NCBI GenBank assembly: GCA_902621345.1
Contig: CACNLV010000001.1
Location: 558,001 to 622,000 of the forward strand
Source: an uncultured Pelagibacteraceae bacterium
Lineage (GTDB): Bacteria; Pseudomonadota; Alphaproteobacteria; Pelagibacterales; Pelagibacteraceae
Direction: 5' to 3'
Length of the DNA: 64,000 bases
This document shows positions 1-7,692 of the stretch, one piece after another (the first letter of the stretch is position 1; each line of letters opens with the position of its first letter). Under the pieces are notes generated by a model. The model saw only the letters and a list, made by a program, of their open reading frames with translations. It had not been told where the DNA came from and searched no databases. The position numbers and the translations under genes were made by a program.

Positions 1-210
1 GCAGCATTGAGATTTTCACAATCATTGACCTCGATATCTACGATATTTCTTGAAGAGTTTAAATTGTATAAAAGAGGTAATGCTGTATTTTTAAAAATTC
101 CATCACAACATCAAGAAATAATCTCAAAACAAGTTACTAAAAGATTTAAAGCTCTTGCTAGAGAATTATTTTTAGAACCAAGAGTAATTTACTCAAATAA
201 TTCAAGATAA
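1..210 (+). CDS. Probable exopolyphosphatase (Ppx/GppA) C-terminal end, 5'-truncated by window edge
   Basis: The reading frame is open from the first base to the TAA at 208-210, so this is the last 69 codons of a gene that begins outside the window. The residues read like the C-terminal domain of alphaproteobacterial Ppx/GppA phosphatases: an opening ALRFSQSL helix, a short beta pair (LYKRGNAVFLKIP), then a closing helix with KRFKALARELF. That domain helps bind polyphosphate, while the catalytic N-terminal part would lie upstream. No catalytic residue is visible, so the call rests only on the pattern of the tail. A TTG at position 7 is in frame but is unlikely to be the start. Confidence 0.4.
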   Translation, partial: AALRFSQSLTSISTIFLEEFKLYKRGNAVFLKIPSQHQEIISKQVTKRFKALARELFLEPRVIYSNNSR

Positions 211-386
211 ATTAAATTTAATTTTATTTTTAATTGAGTGATATTTTTTTGTAACATTATTTTAATTTAAATTCATTTAACTTTAACAATAAGTAAATAA
301 TTTTGTAATTTAGTTTATGTATAAAGCACCATCAAAGTTTAAATATTCATTATTTCTTCCCCTGTTTAAATTTTGATGATTAACTA

Positions 387-420
387 CTTTCTCCCTTCTC
401 TTAAATGAGAAGGGAGAAAG
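387..420. terminator. Perfect 14-bp inverted repeat between convergent genes
   Basis: The arms at 387-400 and 407-420 are exact reverse complements around a 6-base loop. The stem is pyrimidine-rich on one side and purine-rich on the other, with about half its pairs G:C, so it stands out in this AT-rich sequence. It lies between the end of the first gene (+) and the stop of the small Lys-rich gene (-), where a bidirectional terminator is expected. No clear T run follows on either strand, so termination efficiency is uncertain and it could instead protect a 3' end. Confidence 0.5.
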
Positions 421-431
421 ACGATTTGGAA

Positions 432-641
432 TTAATTATTTATAGATGCAGGAGACTGCTCTGCATTTTTCTTAGCAAGCTTTTTTGCTTTTTTTTCTGC
501 AACCTTTTTTTCTAGACCAGCAATTTTAATATTAAGGCTTGATAATTTTTTTTCTTTTGCTGTAATTTTATTTTTAAGTTTGTCTATTGATTTTAATATC
601 TTTGTTTTTTTCTTTTCATTTTTTTTTAGTTTTTTTCTCAT
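432..641 (-). CDS. Small Lys-rich coiled-coil protein, function unknown
   Basis: This 69-residue protein is about one third lysine (24 of 69). Hydrophobic residues recur at heptad-like spacing from about residue 15 to 50 (ILKSIDKLKNKI, LSSLNIKIAGLEKKV), so a single basic coiled coil is predicted. There is no signal peptide or membrane segment. Translation is well supported: GGAGG lies at 651-647 on the minus strand, five bases before the ATG, which is the best ribosome site at this end of the window. The composition would suit a nucleic-acid or ribosome-associated protein, but that is inference only. It is not coupled to a neighbouring gene. Confidence 0.6.
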   Translation of the reverse strand: MRKKLKKNEKKKTKILKSIDKLKNKITAKEKKLSSLNIKIAGLEKKVAEKKAKKLAKKNAEQSPASINN

Positions 642-720
642 TACTGCCTCCGAATTATTTAATATTTGATTTAATCATATAATCCTTAAATAAAAAAGAT
701 ATTTTGATACAACCTTTAGT

Positions 721-1212
721 TTATAGTTTTTTAAGAACTGTTATTAAATAAAAAAACATTGCTATATGAGAACTATTATTGAATTTTTGATTTAATATTA
801 ATTTAAATATCTCTCTTTGATTAAAAAGATGAATTCTAATACCTTGTTCTGGTTTCGAAATTTTAATTAAGTCTTCTGTGTAATAACCAGTAATTTTAGT
901 AGTTAGTCTTCCAGGTTCATTATAAAAAGTTATTATTTTACTCAATTTTGATCTTGATCTATATCCTGTTTCTTCTCTTAATTCCTTATATGCTGATTGG
1001 AGAGTTGTTTCCTTTTTTTCCACTATGCCAGAAGGAAACTCGTAGTTAATTTTATTAATTGGAACTCTTTTTTGGGAAACTACTACATATTTATCTTTAA
1101 TCTTAGGTATTACTAATGAAAGATTAGAAGTTTTAAGATAATGATAAAACTCTTTTTTTTTAAATTTTTTGTTAATTAAACTTATTCGATTGGTAAGTTT
1201 TATATTTTTCAA
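721..1212 (-). CDS. Nudix hydrolase (ADP-ribose pyrophosphatase-like)
   Basis: A 163-residue protein with a Nudix box at residues 62-84 (G62, E68, then KELREETG at 76-83). Nudix enzymes hydrolyse nucleoside diphosphates linked to another group; the surrounding residues (NYEFPSG before the box) resemble ADP-sugar pyrophosphatases. The usual Arg that opens the REUXEE segment is Lys76 here, while the metal-binding glutamates E77, E80 and E81 are kept. No internal Met offers a credible start, so translation probably begins at TTG (1212-1210), overlapping the TGA stop of the upstream channel gene as TTGA. It is thus the last gene of the small arsenic-type operon. The substrate cannot be inferred from sequence alone. 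Confidence 0.75.
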   Translation of the reverse strand: MKNIKLTNRISLINKKFKKKEFYHYLKTSNLSLVIPKIKDKYVVVSQKRVPINKINYEFPSGIVEKKETTLQSAYKELREETGYRSRSKLSKIITFYNEPGRLTTKITGYYTEDLIKISKPEQGIRIHLFNQREIFKLILNQKFNNSSHIAMFFYLITVLKKL

Positions 1213-1868
1213 TTTTTTTCTAAAAATAACTTTTTAACAATAAGTAGAGCAATTAACATTCCAATAAGCTCAGCTAAAATATAATAAGGAGTATTTAAAT
1301 AACTAATACCAGTAAACGATTCTGTAAATGTTCTAGCAATAGCAACCGCAGGATTTGCAAAAGAAGTTGAAGAAGTAAACCAATAACCTGCAGTAATATA
1401 AAGACCAACACTAGCAGCAACAGCAATTTTGCCTGACTTCATAGACCCAAAAATTATAATTATAAGCCCTAATGTTGCTATTACCTCAGATGTGAGTATG
1501 TAAATTCCATCTCTTGATTTAGTAGACAATTCATAAACTTCATGTTCAAAAAAGAAATTAGCTAAACCAACACCAATTAAGCAACCAACCAATTGAGCAA
1601 TGATATAGTAGGGTAATAGTTTCTTTTTTAATTTACCCGTTATTGCCATTGCGATACTTACAAATGGATTAAAGTGAGCTCCTGATACATCAGCAAAAAC
1701 TGTAATAAGCACAAATAAACCTGCTCCTGTTGCTATAGTATTAGCTACTAACATCACAGCAACATCATTAGTTAAGTTTTCAGCCATTAAACCTGAACCA
1801 ACAATAATCATTACTAAAAAACAACTTCCTAATAGTTCAGCAAGAAAATAGCGGCTTTTATTTTTCAT
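1209..1868 (-). CDS. aqpS: Aquaglyceroporin-type channel, AqpS-like, in an arsenic-type operon
   Basis: A 219-residue MIP-family membrane protein with six membrane segments and two half-membrane loops. The first loop carries NPF (67-69) in place of NPA and the second has NPA at 172-174. The residue after the second NPA, normally the Arg of the selectivity filter, is Val175. The same Val replacement is known from Sinorhizobium AqpS, an arsenite channel encoded in an ars operon. The gene overlaps arsC by 11 bases. The inferred role is to release arsenite made by ArsC down its gradient, or to move another small neutral solute. No ArsB/Acr3 pump or ArsR is visible beside it. Confidence 0.75.
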   Translation of the reverse strand: MKNKSRYFLAELLGSCFLVMIIVGSGLMAENLTNDVAVMLVANTIATGAGLFVLITVFADVSGAHFNPFVSIAMAITGKLKKKLLPYYIIAQLVGCLIGVGLANFFFEHEVYELSTKSRDGIYILTSEVIATLGLIIIIFGSMKSGKIAVAASVGLYITAGYWFTSSTSFANPAVAIARTFTESFTGISYLNTPYYILAELIGMLIALLIVKKLFLEKN

Positions 1869-2289
1869 AAAGTAGTTCCTTTATTCTTTTATGAATATTA
1901 TTGTAAACTTTTTCTATTATTTCATCTTTTTTATTTAAGTCGTTTGTTTCATTAAGTAATTTAACAGGATCCTCTATATCCCAATGAATTATCTGATCTT
2001 TATTTGGCCAAATAGGACAGACTTCGTTATTGGCATTATTACAAACTGTAATCACATAATCCATTTTAATTTGATCATTAATAAACTCATTAAAATTTTT
2101 AGATCTATAATTTGAAAGATCATAATGTTTTGATAATAAATAATTCTTCACATCTTCATTAATTTTTCCTGTTGGATTACTCCCAGCACTAAAACCTTTA
2201 TACAAATCGTCATACTCGTTATTTATTATACTTTCAGCAATAATACTTCTTGCTGAATTACCTGTGCATACAAACAATATATTCTTCAT
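1858..2289 (-). CDS. arsC: Arsenate reductase, low-molecular-weight phosphatase (thioredoxin-coupled) type
   Basis: A 143-residue cytosolic protein with the CX5R phosphate loop at its N terminus (C8 to R14, in VCTGNSARS) and a distal pair of cysteines, C83 and C91. The LMW-phosphatase arsenate reductases use the loop cysteine plus two further cysteines to reduce arsenate to arsenite, with thioredoxin regenerating them; all three are present. The late Asp of the fold may be in HWDIEDP. It lies between a small membrane protein, whose stop directly abuts this ATG, and the aqpS-like channel. An LMW protein-tyrosine phosphatase is the alternative, less likely given the cysteine pair and the neighbours. 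Confidence 0.82.
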   Translation of the reverse strand: MKNILFVCTGNSARSIIAESIINNEYDDLYKGFSAGSNPTGKINEDVKNYLLSKHYDLSNYRSKNFNEFINDQIKMDYVITVCNNANNEVCPIWPNKDQIIHWDIEDPVKLLNETNDLNKKDEIIEKVYNNIHKRIKELLYEK

Positions 2290-2511
2290 TTAAAAAATAA
2301 CTTTATAAATACCAATTACAAACAATGGAATTTGTAATCCAAAGTTTGTTAAGATTGCTTTATCTTTGCTAATAAATCCAGCAATGGTCCATCCAACAAC
2401 TCCCAATCCATGAAAATATATATTTAATGGATATATATTTAAATTTGTAAGAAGTATTCCCACTAAAACTAGAAACGTACTGATCCATTTTAGATATTTT
2501 TTTATAAACAT
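2290..2511 (-). CDS. Small two-segment membrane protein, first gene of the arsC operon
   Basis: This 73-residue protein has two to three hydrophobic stretches, at about residues 9-30, 33-48 and 55-72. The short KD link and the WTIAGFISKDKAIL core resemble small membrane proteins widespread in alphaproteobacteria that have no assigned function. Its TAA directly abuts the arsC ATG, so the two are probably co-transcribed and perhaps translationally linked. No signal peptide separate from the membrane helices is seen. I do not recognise a function; a role in arsenic handling would be inferred only from position. Confidence 0.6.
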   Translation of the reverse strand: MFIKKYLKWISTFLVLVGILLTNLNIYPLNIYFHGLGVVGWTIAGFISKDKAILTNFGLQIPLFVIGIYKVIF

Positions 2512-2569
2512 AAATTTACCTTTCGTTATTATTATTCCAGTTATGTTAAGAATTTATTAAAATAAAGGA

Positions 2570-2971
2570 TTATCTACACTTTTTACATAATCCAAAAAAC
2601 TCAAGATTGTATTTACTATATTTCATACCATCTTTGTCTTTGAAATTAGCTAAGTATTTAGAGAGACCCACGCTACTTATTTCTGTTACTTTTTCACAAA
2701 CTTCACAGATAGAAAAAGCAGTAGCGTTAGCCACCTGACAGCTTGAATTGTGACATGCAATAAAGGCATTTCTACTTTCGATTTTGTGAATTTTTCCTAT
2801 TTCAACTAGCTTATCTAATGCTCTATAAACTTGTAATGGAGCTTTAATACCTTTTTTTTGAACATTAAAAAGGATTGAATAAGCTTTCATTGGTTCGGGA
2901 GATTTATCAATTAAATCAAAAATAATTTGCTGATTTTTGGTGAGAGGATGTTCTTTATGCATTGTTTTCAT
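2570..2971 (-). CDS. zur: Zinc uptake regulator, Fur family
   Basis: A 133-residue Fur-family repressor. The N-terminal winged helix is at about residues 9-65 (QVYRALDKLVEIGKIHKIES) and a C-terminal dimer domain follows. Structural zinc is probably held by two Cys pairs, in CEVCEKV and the terminal CKKC, and a further CHNSSC motif is typical of Zur rather than Fur. It lies directly downstream of znuB in the same orientation, and two Zur-type palindromes sit in front of znuC and znuA. With zinc bound it would repress the uptake genes, closing a feedback loop. The gap to znuB is only 15 bases, so it is probably in the znuCB operon and autoregulated. Confidence 0.88.
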   Translation of the reverse strand: MKTMHKEHPLTKNQQIIFDLIDKSPEPMKAYSILFNVQKKGIKAPLQVYRALDKLVEIGKIHKIESRNAFIACHNSSCQVANATAFSICEVCEKVTEISSVGLSKYLANFKDKDGMKYSKYNLEFFGLCKKCR

Positions 2972-2986
2972 TTTACTGATTCCTCA

Positions 2987-3790
2987 TTAATTTTTCAATT
3001 TAATCGTTTGTTTTATTTTAAATAATGAAAGTATGAACAATAATAAAGCTGCTGTTATAATTGATGGACCCGAAGATGTATTAAACTCTAAAGATGTGAA
3101 TAATCCTATAATTACAGATAACAATCCCCCTATAATTGAATAGATAACCATACTTTGTGGACTTGATGATAAATTTCTAGCCATTGCAGCAGGGATAATC
3201 AGCATTCCAGTAATTAATAGTAATCCAACAATTTTAATTGAAATAGCGATGATTGCTGCCATTAAAATTGTAAATATAGCTTTAGCTCTATCCGGATTTA
3301 ATCCTTCTGCTTCTGCTAGTTCATAATTTACTGTTGAAGCGAATAAAGGTTTCCAAATAAATTTCAGAGTTAATAAGATAAATGCCCCTCCAATCCATAT
3401 AATCAACAAATCATTAACTGAAACTGCTAAAATATCCCCAAATAGCAATCCCATAATATCAAATCTAATGAATGTTAAAAAACCAACCACAACAAGTCCA
3501 ACTGCTAGAGATGAATGAGCTAGAAGACCCAACAAAGCATCACCTGGTAAGTTAGTTTTTTTTTGAAGTTGAATTAAAATTAAAGCTAATACGGAAGAAA
3601 TAACAAATACTGAAATAGCAATATTAAATTCCATAGTAAAAGCTAATGTCACTCCCAATAGAGCAGAGTGAGCCAAGGTGTCACCAAAATAAGATAATCT
3701 TCTCCATATAACAAAGCAACCAAGAGGTCCTGTTACAAAAGCAACCCCAATTCCAGCTACCAAAGCTCTTATAAAAAAATCATCAAACAT
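2987..3790 (-). CDS. znuB: Zinc ABC transporter, permease subunit
   Basis: A 267-residue polytopic inner-membrane protein with about seven to eight hydrophobic segments. It has the family core: YFGDTLAHSALLGV near residues 34-47 and GLLLITGMLIIPAAMAR near 190-206. It belongs to the metal-type ABC-3 permeases. Its ATG directly follows the stop of znuC with no gap, showing a tight operon. It would form the membrane channel through which zinc delivered by ZnuA is imported, energised by ZnuC. Manganese or iron transporters of the same family are the alternative, but the neighbouring Zur, His-rich ZnuA and zinc GTPase favour zinc. Confidence 0.9.
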   Translation of the reverse strand: MFDDFFIRALVAGIGVAFVTGPLGCFVIWRRLSYFGDTLAHSALLGVTLAFTMEFNIAISVFVISSVLALILIQLQKKTNLPGDALLGLLAHSSLAVGLVVVGFLTFIRFDIMGLLFGDILAVSVNDLLIIWIGGAFILLTLKFIWKPLFASTVNYELAEAEGLNPDRAKAIFTILMAAIIAISIKIVGLLLITGMLIIPAAMARNLSSSPQSMVIYSIIGGLLSVIIGLFTSLEFNTSSGPSIITAALLLFILSLFKIKQTIKLKN

Positions 3791-4537
3791 CTAATTTTTT
3801 TTAATTTCACCTTCATCTGTATGAATATGGTCGTGCTTATGCTCATATCTACTCAATATTTGAGAAGCCTGCTCTCCAAATAAAGCTTTATATTCATTGT
3901 TTTTTGCAACATCCATTGGAGATCCTGAACAACAAACATGGCCATTTAAACAAACAACATGGTCTGTTGCACTCATGACTGTATGTAAGTCGTGTGAAAT
4001 TAATAAGATCCCACAACTTAATTCATCAGAAATTTTTTTAATTAATTCGTATAAAGCTATTTCACCAGTAAAATCTACTCCCTGCACTGGTTCATCAAGT
4101 ACTAATAGATCAGGTTTTTTTGATATGGCTCTAGCAAGTAGCACTCTTTGAAATTCACCACCTGATAGATCTCCTAAATTTTTATCTTTAAGATGAATTA
4201 CTCCAGTTAAAGATAGAGCTTCATCTATTGTATCTTTATTAAGACTTTCTGTTAACATCATGAAGTCATTGACTCTTAGCGGTAACGTCCAATCAATTGA
4301 AATTTTCTGTGGGACATATCCAACTTTATTCGTGTATTTTTCAACTGAACCACCAATCTTTTTGTAAATACCTAAAGCAATTTTAGCTGTTGTGCTTTTT
4401 CCTGATCCATTTGGACCTATAAGAGTAACTATTTTTCCTTTTTCAACTTGTAGTGAAACACCTTTGACTAGCCATTTGTTATTCAACTGTAAACCAGCAT
4501 CGTTTAATTTTACCAATATATTTTGATCAGTGCTCAT
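3791..4537 (-). CDS. znuC: Zinc ABC transporter, ATP-binding subunit
   Basis: A 248-residue ABC ATPase. The Walker A motif is GPNGSGKST at residues 41-49, the Q-loop is in VGYVPQK, the ABC signature is LSGGEFQRV, Walker B is LLVLDEP, and the switch His is in ISHDLH. The C-terminal tail is His-rich (HKHDHIHTDEG), common in ZnuC and possibly zinc-sensing. It is the first gene of the minus-strand unit znuC-znuB-zur and starts within 20 bases of the first Zur box, so it should be repressed when zinc is ample. Confidence 0.92.
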   Translation of the reverse strand: MSTDQNILVKLNDAGLQLNNKWLVKGVSLQVEKGKIVTLIGPNGSGKSTTAKIALGIYKKIGGSVEKYTNKVGYVPQKISIDWTLPLRVNDFMMLTESLNKDTIDEALSLTGVIHLKDKNLGDLSGGEFQRVLLARAISKKPDLLVLDEPVQGVDFTGEIALYELIKKISDELSCGILLISHDLHTVMSATDHVVCLNGHVCCSGSPMDVAKNNEYKALFGEQASQILSRYEHKHDHIHTDEGEIKKN

Positions 4538-4557
4538 TTTTTTTCTTGACTAATAAG

Positions 4558-4572
4558 TGTTATATTATTACA
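4558..4572. promoter_or_regulatory. Zur box 1 (near-perfect palindrome)
   Basis: The site TGTTATATTATTACA differs at one position from the second box and from the TGTTATANTATAACA core known for proteobacterial Zur. It lies 20 bases before the znuC ATG and within the znuC/znuA divergent gap. With the second box it forms a pair whose centres are 18 bases apart. A role in repressing both operons is inferred. Confidence 0.75.
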
Positions 4573-4575
4573 TGG

Positions 4576-4590
4576 TGTTATATTATAACA
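4576..4590. promoter_or_regulatory. Zur box 2 (perfect 15-bp palindrome)
   Basis: TGTTATATTATAACA is an exact palindrome apart from its centre base and matches the core of the Zur consensus established in gammaproteobacteria. It lies 17 bases upstream of the chosen znuA ATG (4608), where a bound repressor would block the promoter or start region. Because znuC starts at 4537 on the other strand, one pair of sites can control both directions. Confidence 0.82.
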
Positions 4591-4607
4591 ATTTAAATAT
4601 ACAACAT

Positions 4608-5666
4608 ATGAAAAACTTAAAAAAATTACCATTAATCCTATCACTATTATCATTCTTAACAATATTTGCACCAGCGAACGCTGAGATTAAAGTAGTTGCA
4701 GCAATAAAACCAATCCATTCGCTTGCAAGTTATCTAATGGATGGTGTTGGTAAACCAGATTTAATTGTTGATGGTTATGCTTCCCCACATGGATTTGCAC
4801 TTAAGCCATCACACGCAAAAATGTTACAAAATGCTGATATTATATTTTGGGTAGGTGAGGATATCGAAACCTTTTTAGAGAAACCATTAAAAACAATTGC
4901 AAAAGATGCTGAAAAAATCGAATTAATGGAAATTAAAGGTTTAACTAAACTTAAATTTAGAGAAAGAAATATTTTTGAAGGTCATGACGATCATGGGCAT
5001 AAGGAAGATGATCATGACGATCATGCTAAGAAAGAAGATGATCATGATGATCACGACCATGATAAAAAAGAGAATGAACATGGTCATGATGAACACGATC
5101 ATGATAAAAAAGGTCATAAAAAAGATGATCACGATGACCATGGACACGAGGGACATGCTCACGGAGAGTTTGATCCACACATATGGCTTGATCCGATGAA
5201 TGCAAAAATAATTTTAAGTGAAATGGCAGAACACTTAATTGAAAATGATCAAAAAAATGAGGCAAAATATAAAGCAAATTTAAAAAACGCTCATAAAGAT
5301 TTAGATAATTTAACTAAAAAAGTAAAATCTGAATTAAATAAAGATTTTAAATCAATAGTCTTCCATGATGCATATCAATATTTTGAAGAAAGATTTGGGA
5401 TAAATATTCTTGGGGCATTTACAGTGAACACTGATGTTATGCCAGGTGCTGAACAATTAGCTGAAATAAGAGAAGTAATTGAGCATGATAAAGTAAGCTG
5501 TATTTTTTCAGAACCGCAATTTAATCCTGATATTATTAAGGCTGTTGCAAAAGATACAAATGTTGCAACAGGGGTTATAGATCCATTAGGTGCAACATTA
5601 GATCCAGGAAAAAACTTGTATTTTGATTTAATTAAAAATATGTCTAATTCCTTTAAGGGATGTTAA
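4608..5666 (+). CDS. znuA: Zinc ABC transporter, periplasmic binding protein
   Basis: A 352-residue periplasmic zinc-binding protein. I place the start at 4608, because a clear signal peptide begins there (MKNLKK, hydrophobic core, cleavage near ANA-E26); a GTG at 4557 lies inside the operator. Likely zinc ligands are H61 (ASPHGF), H191 (DPHIWLDP), the His of VFHDAYQYF and the Asp of VIDPLG. Between them, residues 125-186 form a His/Asp/Lys-rich loop with 18 histidines, longer than in many homologues and coded by near-repeated GATCATGA-type units. Such loops are thought to gather or sense zinc. The gene is under the two Zur boxes and is followed after 8 bases by the GTPase gene. Confidence 0.92.
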   Translation: MKNLKKLPLILSLLSFLTIFAPANAEIKVVAAIKPIHSLASYLMDGVGKPDLIVDGYASPHGFALKPSHAKMLQNADIIFWVGEDIETFLEKPLKTIAKDAEKIELMEIKGLTKLKFRERNIFEGHDDHGHKEDDHDDHAKKEDDHDDHDHDKKENEHGHDEHDHDKKGHKKDDHDDHGHEGHAHGEFDPHIWLDPMNAKIILSEMAEHLIENDQKNEAKYKANLKNAHKDLDNLTKKVKSELNKDFKSIVFHDAYQYFEERFGINILGAFTVNTDVMPGAEQLAEIREVIEHDKVSCIFSEPQFNPDIIKAVAKDTNVATGVIDPLGATLDPGKNLYFDLIKNMSNSFKGC

Positions 5667-5674
5667 TTTAATTA

Positions 5675-6649
5675 ATGCAAAAAACAGACAAACAGGTTCC
5701 TGTTACTGTCTTAACCGGTTTTTTAGGTGCCGGAAAAACTACTCTTTTAAATAGAATATTAACTGAACAGCATGGTAAAAAATATGCTGTAATAGTTAAT
5801 GAATTTGGTGAACAAGGTATTGACAATGACTTGGTAGTTGATGCTGATGAAGAGGTTTTTGAGATGAATAATGGTTGTATATGTTGCACCGTTAGAGGTG
5901 ATTTAATCCGAATATTAAGTGGACTAATGAAGCGGGCGGACAAACTTGATGCAATAATAGTAGAAACTACTGGGTTAGCTGATCCAGCTCCTGTAGCTCA
6001 AACATTTTTTGTTGACCAAGATGTTGCTGATCGCACAAAGTTAGATGCAATTGTTACGGTTGCAGATGCTGTTCATTTAAGTTCTCAATTAACCGATCAT
6101 CACGAAGCAGAAGAACAAATTGCTTTCGCAGACGTTGTATTACTAAATAAAATAGATCTAGTCGATGAAAATGGATTAGAAGTTGTAAAACAGAGAATTA
6201 AAAAAATTAATCCCTTTGCTAAAATTATTAATACCACTAAATGTGGAGTTCCTTTGAACGAAGTTCTTAATCTTGATGCATTTAGTTTAAAACGTGTTTT
6301 AGAAGTAGAGCCTGATTTTCTTACATCAGATCATGATCATGAGCATGATGACGATGTAACTAGCTTATCCTTTGTTTCTGATACTCCTTTAGATATGGAG
6401 AAATTTCAAGATTGGTTTACCAAATTATTACAAACCAAGGGTCAAGATATCTTAAGAACAAAAGGAATTCTTGACTTTACTGGAGAAAGTGATCGATATG
6501 TATTTCAAGGTGTGCATATGCTCATGGATGCTTCACCAATGGGTAAATGGCCAAAAGGAAAAGAACGTAGTTCTCGATTAGTTTTTATTGGCCGAAATCT
6601 TGAAACTATGAATTTGAAGGAAGGATTTGAAAACTGCAAATCGGCATGA
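5675..6649 (+). CDS. CobW/COG0523-family GTPase, probable zinc metallochaperone
   Basis: A 324-residue G3E GTPase. The P-loop is GFLGAGKTT at residues 15-23, the metal-binding CICC motif at 68-71, the switch region ETTGLADP follows, and NKID at 158-161 gives guanine specificity. A short His/Asp run (SDHDHEHDDD, near 219-228) precedes the C-terminal CobW_C domain. COG0523 proteins under Zur control are known or proposed to deliver zinc to selected enzymes when zinc is short. Its place 8 bases after znuA fits that role. Cobalt or nitrile-hydratase chaperones share the family but have different neighbours. Confidence 0.87.
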   Translation: MQKTDKQVPVTVLTGFLGAGKTTLLNRILTEQHGKKYAVIVNEFGEQGIDNDLVVDADEEVFEMNNGCICCTVRGDLIRILSGLMKRADKLDAIIVETTGLADPAPVAQTFFVDQDVADRTKLDAIVTVADAVHLSSQLTDHHEAEEQIAFADVVLLNKIDLVDENGLEVVKQRIKKINPFAKIINTTKCGVPLNEVLNLDAFSLKRVLEVEPDFLTSDHDHEHDDDVTSLSFVSDTPLDMEKFQDWFTKLLQTKGQDILRTKGILDFTGESDRYVFQGVHMLMDASPMGKWPKGKERSSRLVFIGRNLETMNLKEGFENCKSA

Positions 6650-7689
6650 AAGCTGATCTAAATAATTTTCCACAGTTAAATAAAACCAAATTTGAAAACC
6701 GAGGAAAAGAGTTTAGACTAGGAATTCCCGTCATTAATGCTGTTACAGTTGGCAATTCTATAGCTGTTGGATTTGGAGATGGAACTGTTAGAATTTTCTC
6801 GTCTGGAAAAATCTCTGAACCGATAAAAGCACATAAAGGTATTGTTCTTTGTATGGCAAAAGATGGAGATCGTATTTTAACTGGTGGAGATGATGGTCGT
6901 TTTTTAAGAATTTCTCTAGATGGAAATATAAATGAGATTAGTAACTTTGGTACTCGTTGGGTAGATCATGTTACATCAAAAAATGGCAGCGTGGTTTGCA
7001 CATCTGGAAATATTGTATATCTCTGGATGCCAAATAAAAAAGAACCAAAACTGTTAGAGCATGACAGCACTATTGGTGGTGTGGCCTTCGACTCTAAAGG
7101 TAGAAAATTAGCAGTTTCTAGATATGGTGGAGTTACTCTTTGGAAAAAAGATTATAGCAACAAATGGACTTCTTCTGATTTAATTTGGAAAGGTTCTCAT
7201 AATAAAGTTATTTTTAGTCCTGACGACAGATACTTGGTGACGTCCATGCAGGAAAACCAACTTCATTTTTGGCGATTAAAAGACAAGATTGACTCTGCAA
7301 TGTCAGGATATGGTGCAAAAGTTAAAAGTTTCGCCTTTGTAGGTGACTCAAAATATTTAGCAACATCTGGTGCGAATGACGCTGTATGTTGGCCATTTGA
7401 CGGCGATGGACCAGTAGGTCGTGAACCAATTTGTCTTCCGTATGTAGGAAAACAATTAGTCACATTTGTTGAGTCATTTCCTAATGAAAATGCAATTTTA
7501 ACTGGACTAAGTGATGGCTCAGTTTATTTATCAGAAATTGAAAAAGCAAATAATACAATAATTATTCGAAGTTTTACTGAATTTGAAGTTTCTGCCATTG
7601 CGGTCACTGATGATTGCTCACATCTTTTAATAGGAGATATGGGAGGAAATATTTTATGGACATCGATTTGGGATGAGGAAAAAAATTAA
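6646..7689 (+). CDS. WD40 beta-propeller protein of the zinc operon
   Basis: A 347-residue protein of repeated beta-strand units of about 40 residues, such as KAHKGIVLCMAKDGDRILTG and SYLATSG-like segments, with Trp at several strand ends (VTLWKKD, LHFWRLK, AVCWPFD). This fits a WD40 propeller of about seven blades. No signal peptide or enzyme motif is seen. It overlaps the GTPase gene by four bases (ATGA), so the two are translationally coupled, and a fixed protein partnership is plausible. WD40 genes next to CobW-type GTPases occur in other alphaproteobacteria, but I know no established function. It may be a scaffold for the zinc chaperone or its client. Confidence 0.75.
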   Translation: MKADLNNFPQLNKTKFENRGKEFRLGIPVINAVTVGNSIAVGFGDGTVRIFSSGKISEPIKAHKGIVLCMAKDGDRILTGGDDGRFLRISLDGNINEISNFGTRWVDHVTSKNGSVVCTSGNIVYLWMPNKKEPKLLEHDSTIGGVAFDSKGRKLAVSRYGGVTLWKKDYSNKWTSSDLIWKGSHNKVIFSPDDRYLVTSMQENQLHFWRLKDKIDSAMSGYGAKVKSFAFVGDSKYLATSGANDAVCWPFDGDGPVGREPICLPYVGKQLVTFVESFPNENAILTGLSDGSVYLSEIEKANNTIIIRSFTEFEVSAIAVTDDCSHLLIGDMGGNILWTSIWDEEKN

Positions 7690-7692
7690 CTT

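Noticed and set aside
4941..5277. Met/Ile- and His-rich frames overlapping the znuA loop on both strands
   Set aside because: They arise from the repeated GATCATGA-like codons of the His-rich loop read in other frames.
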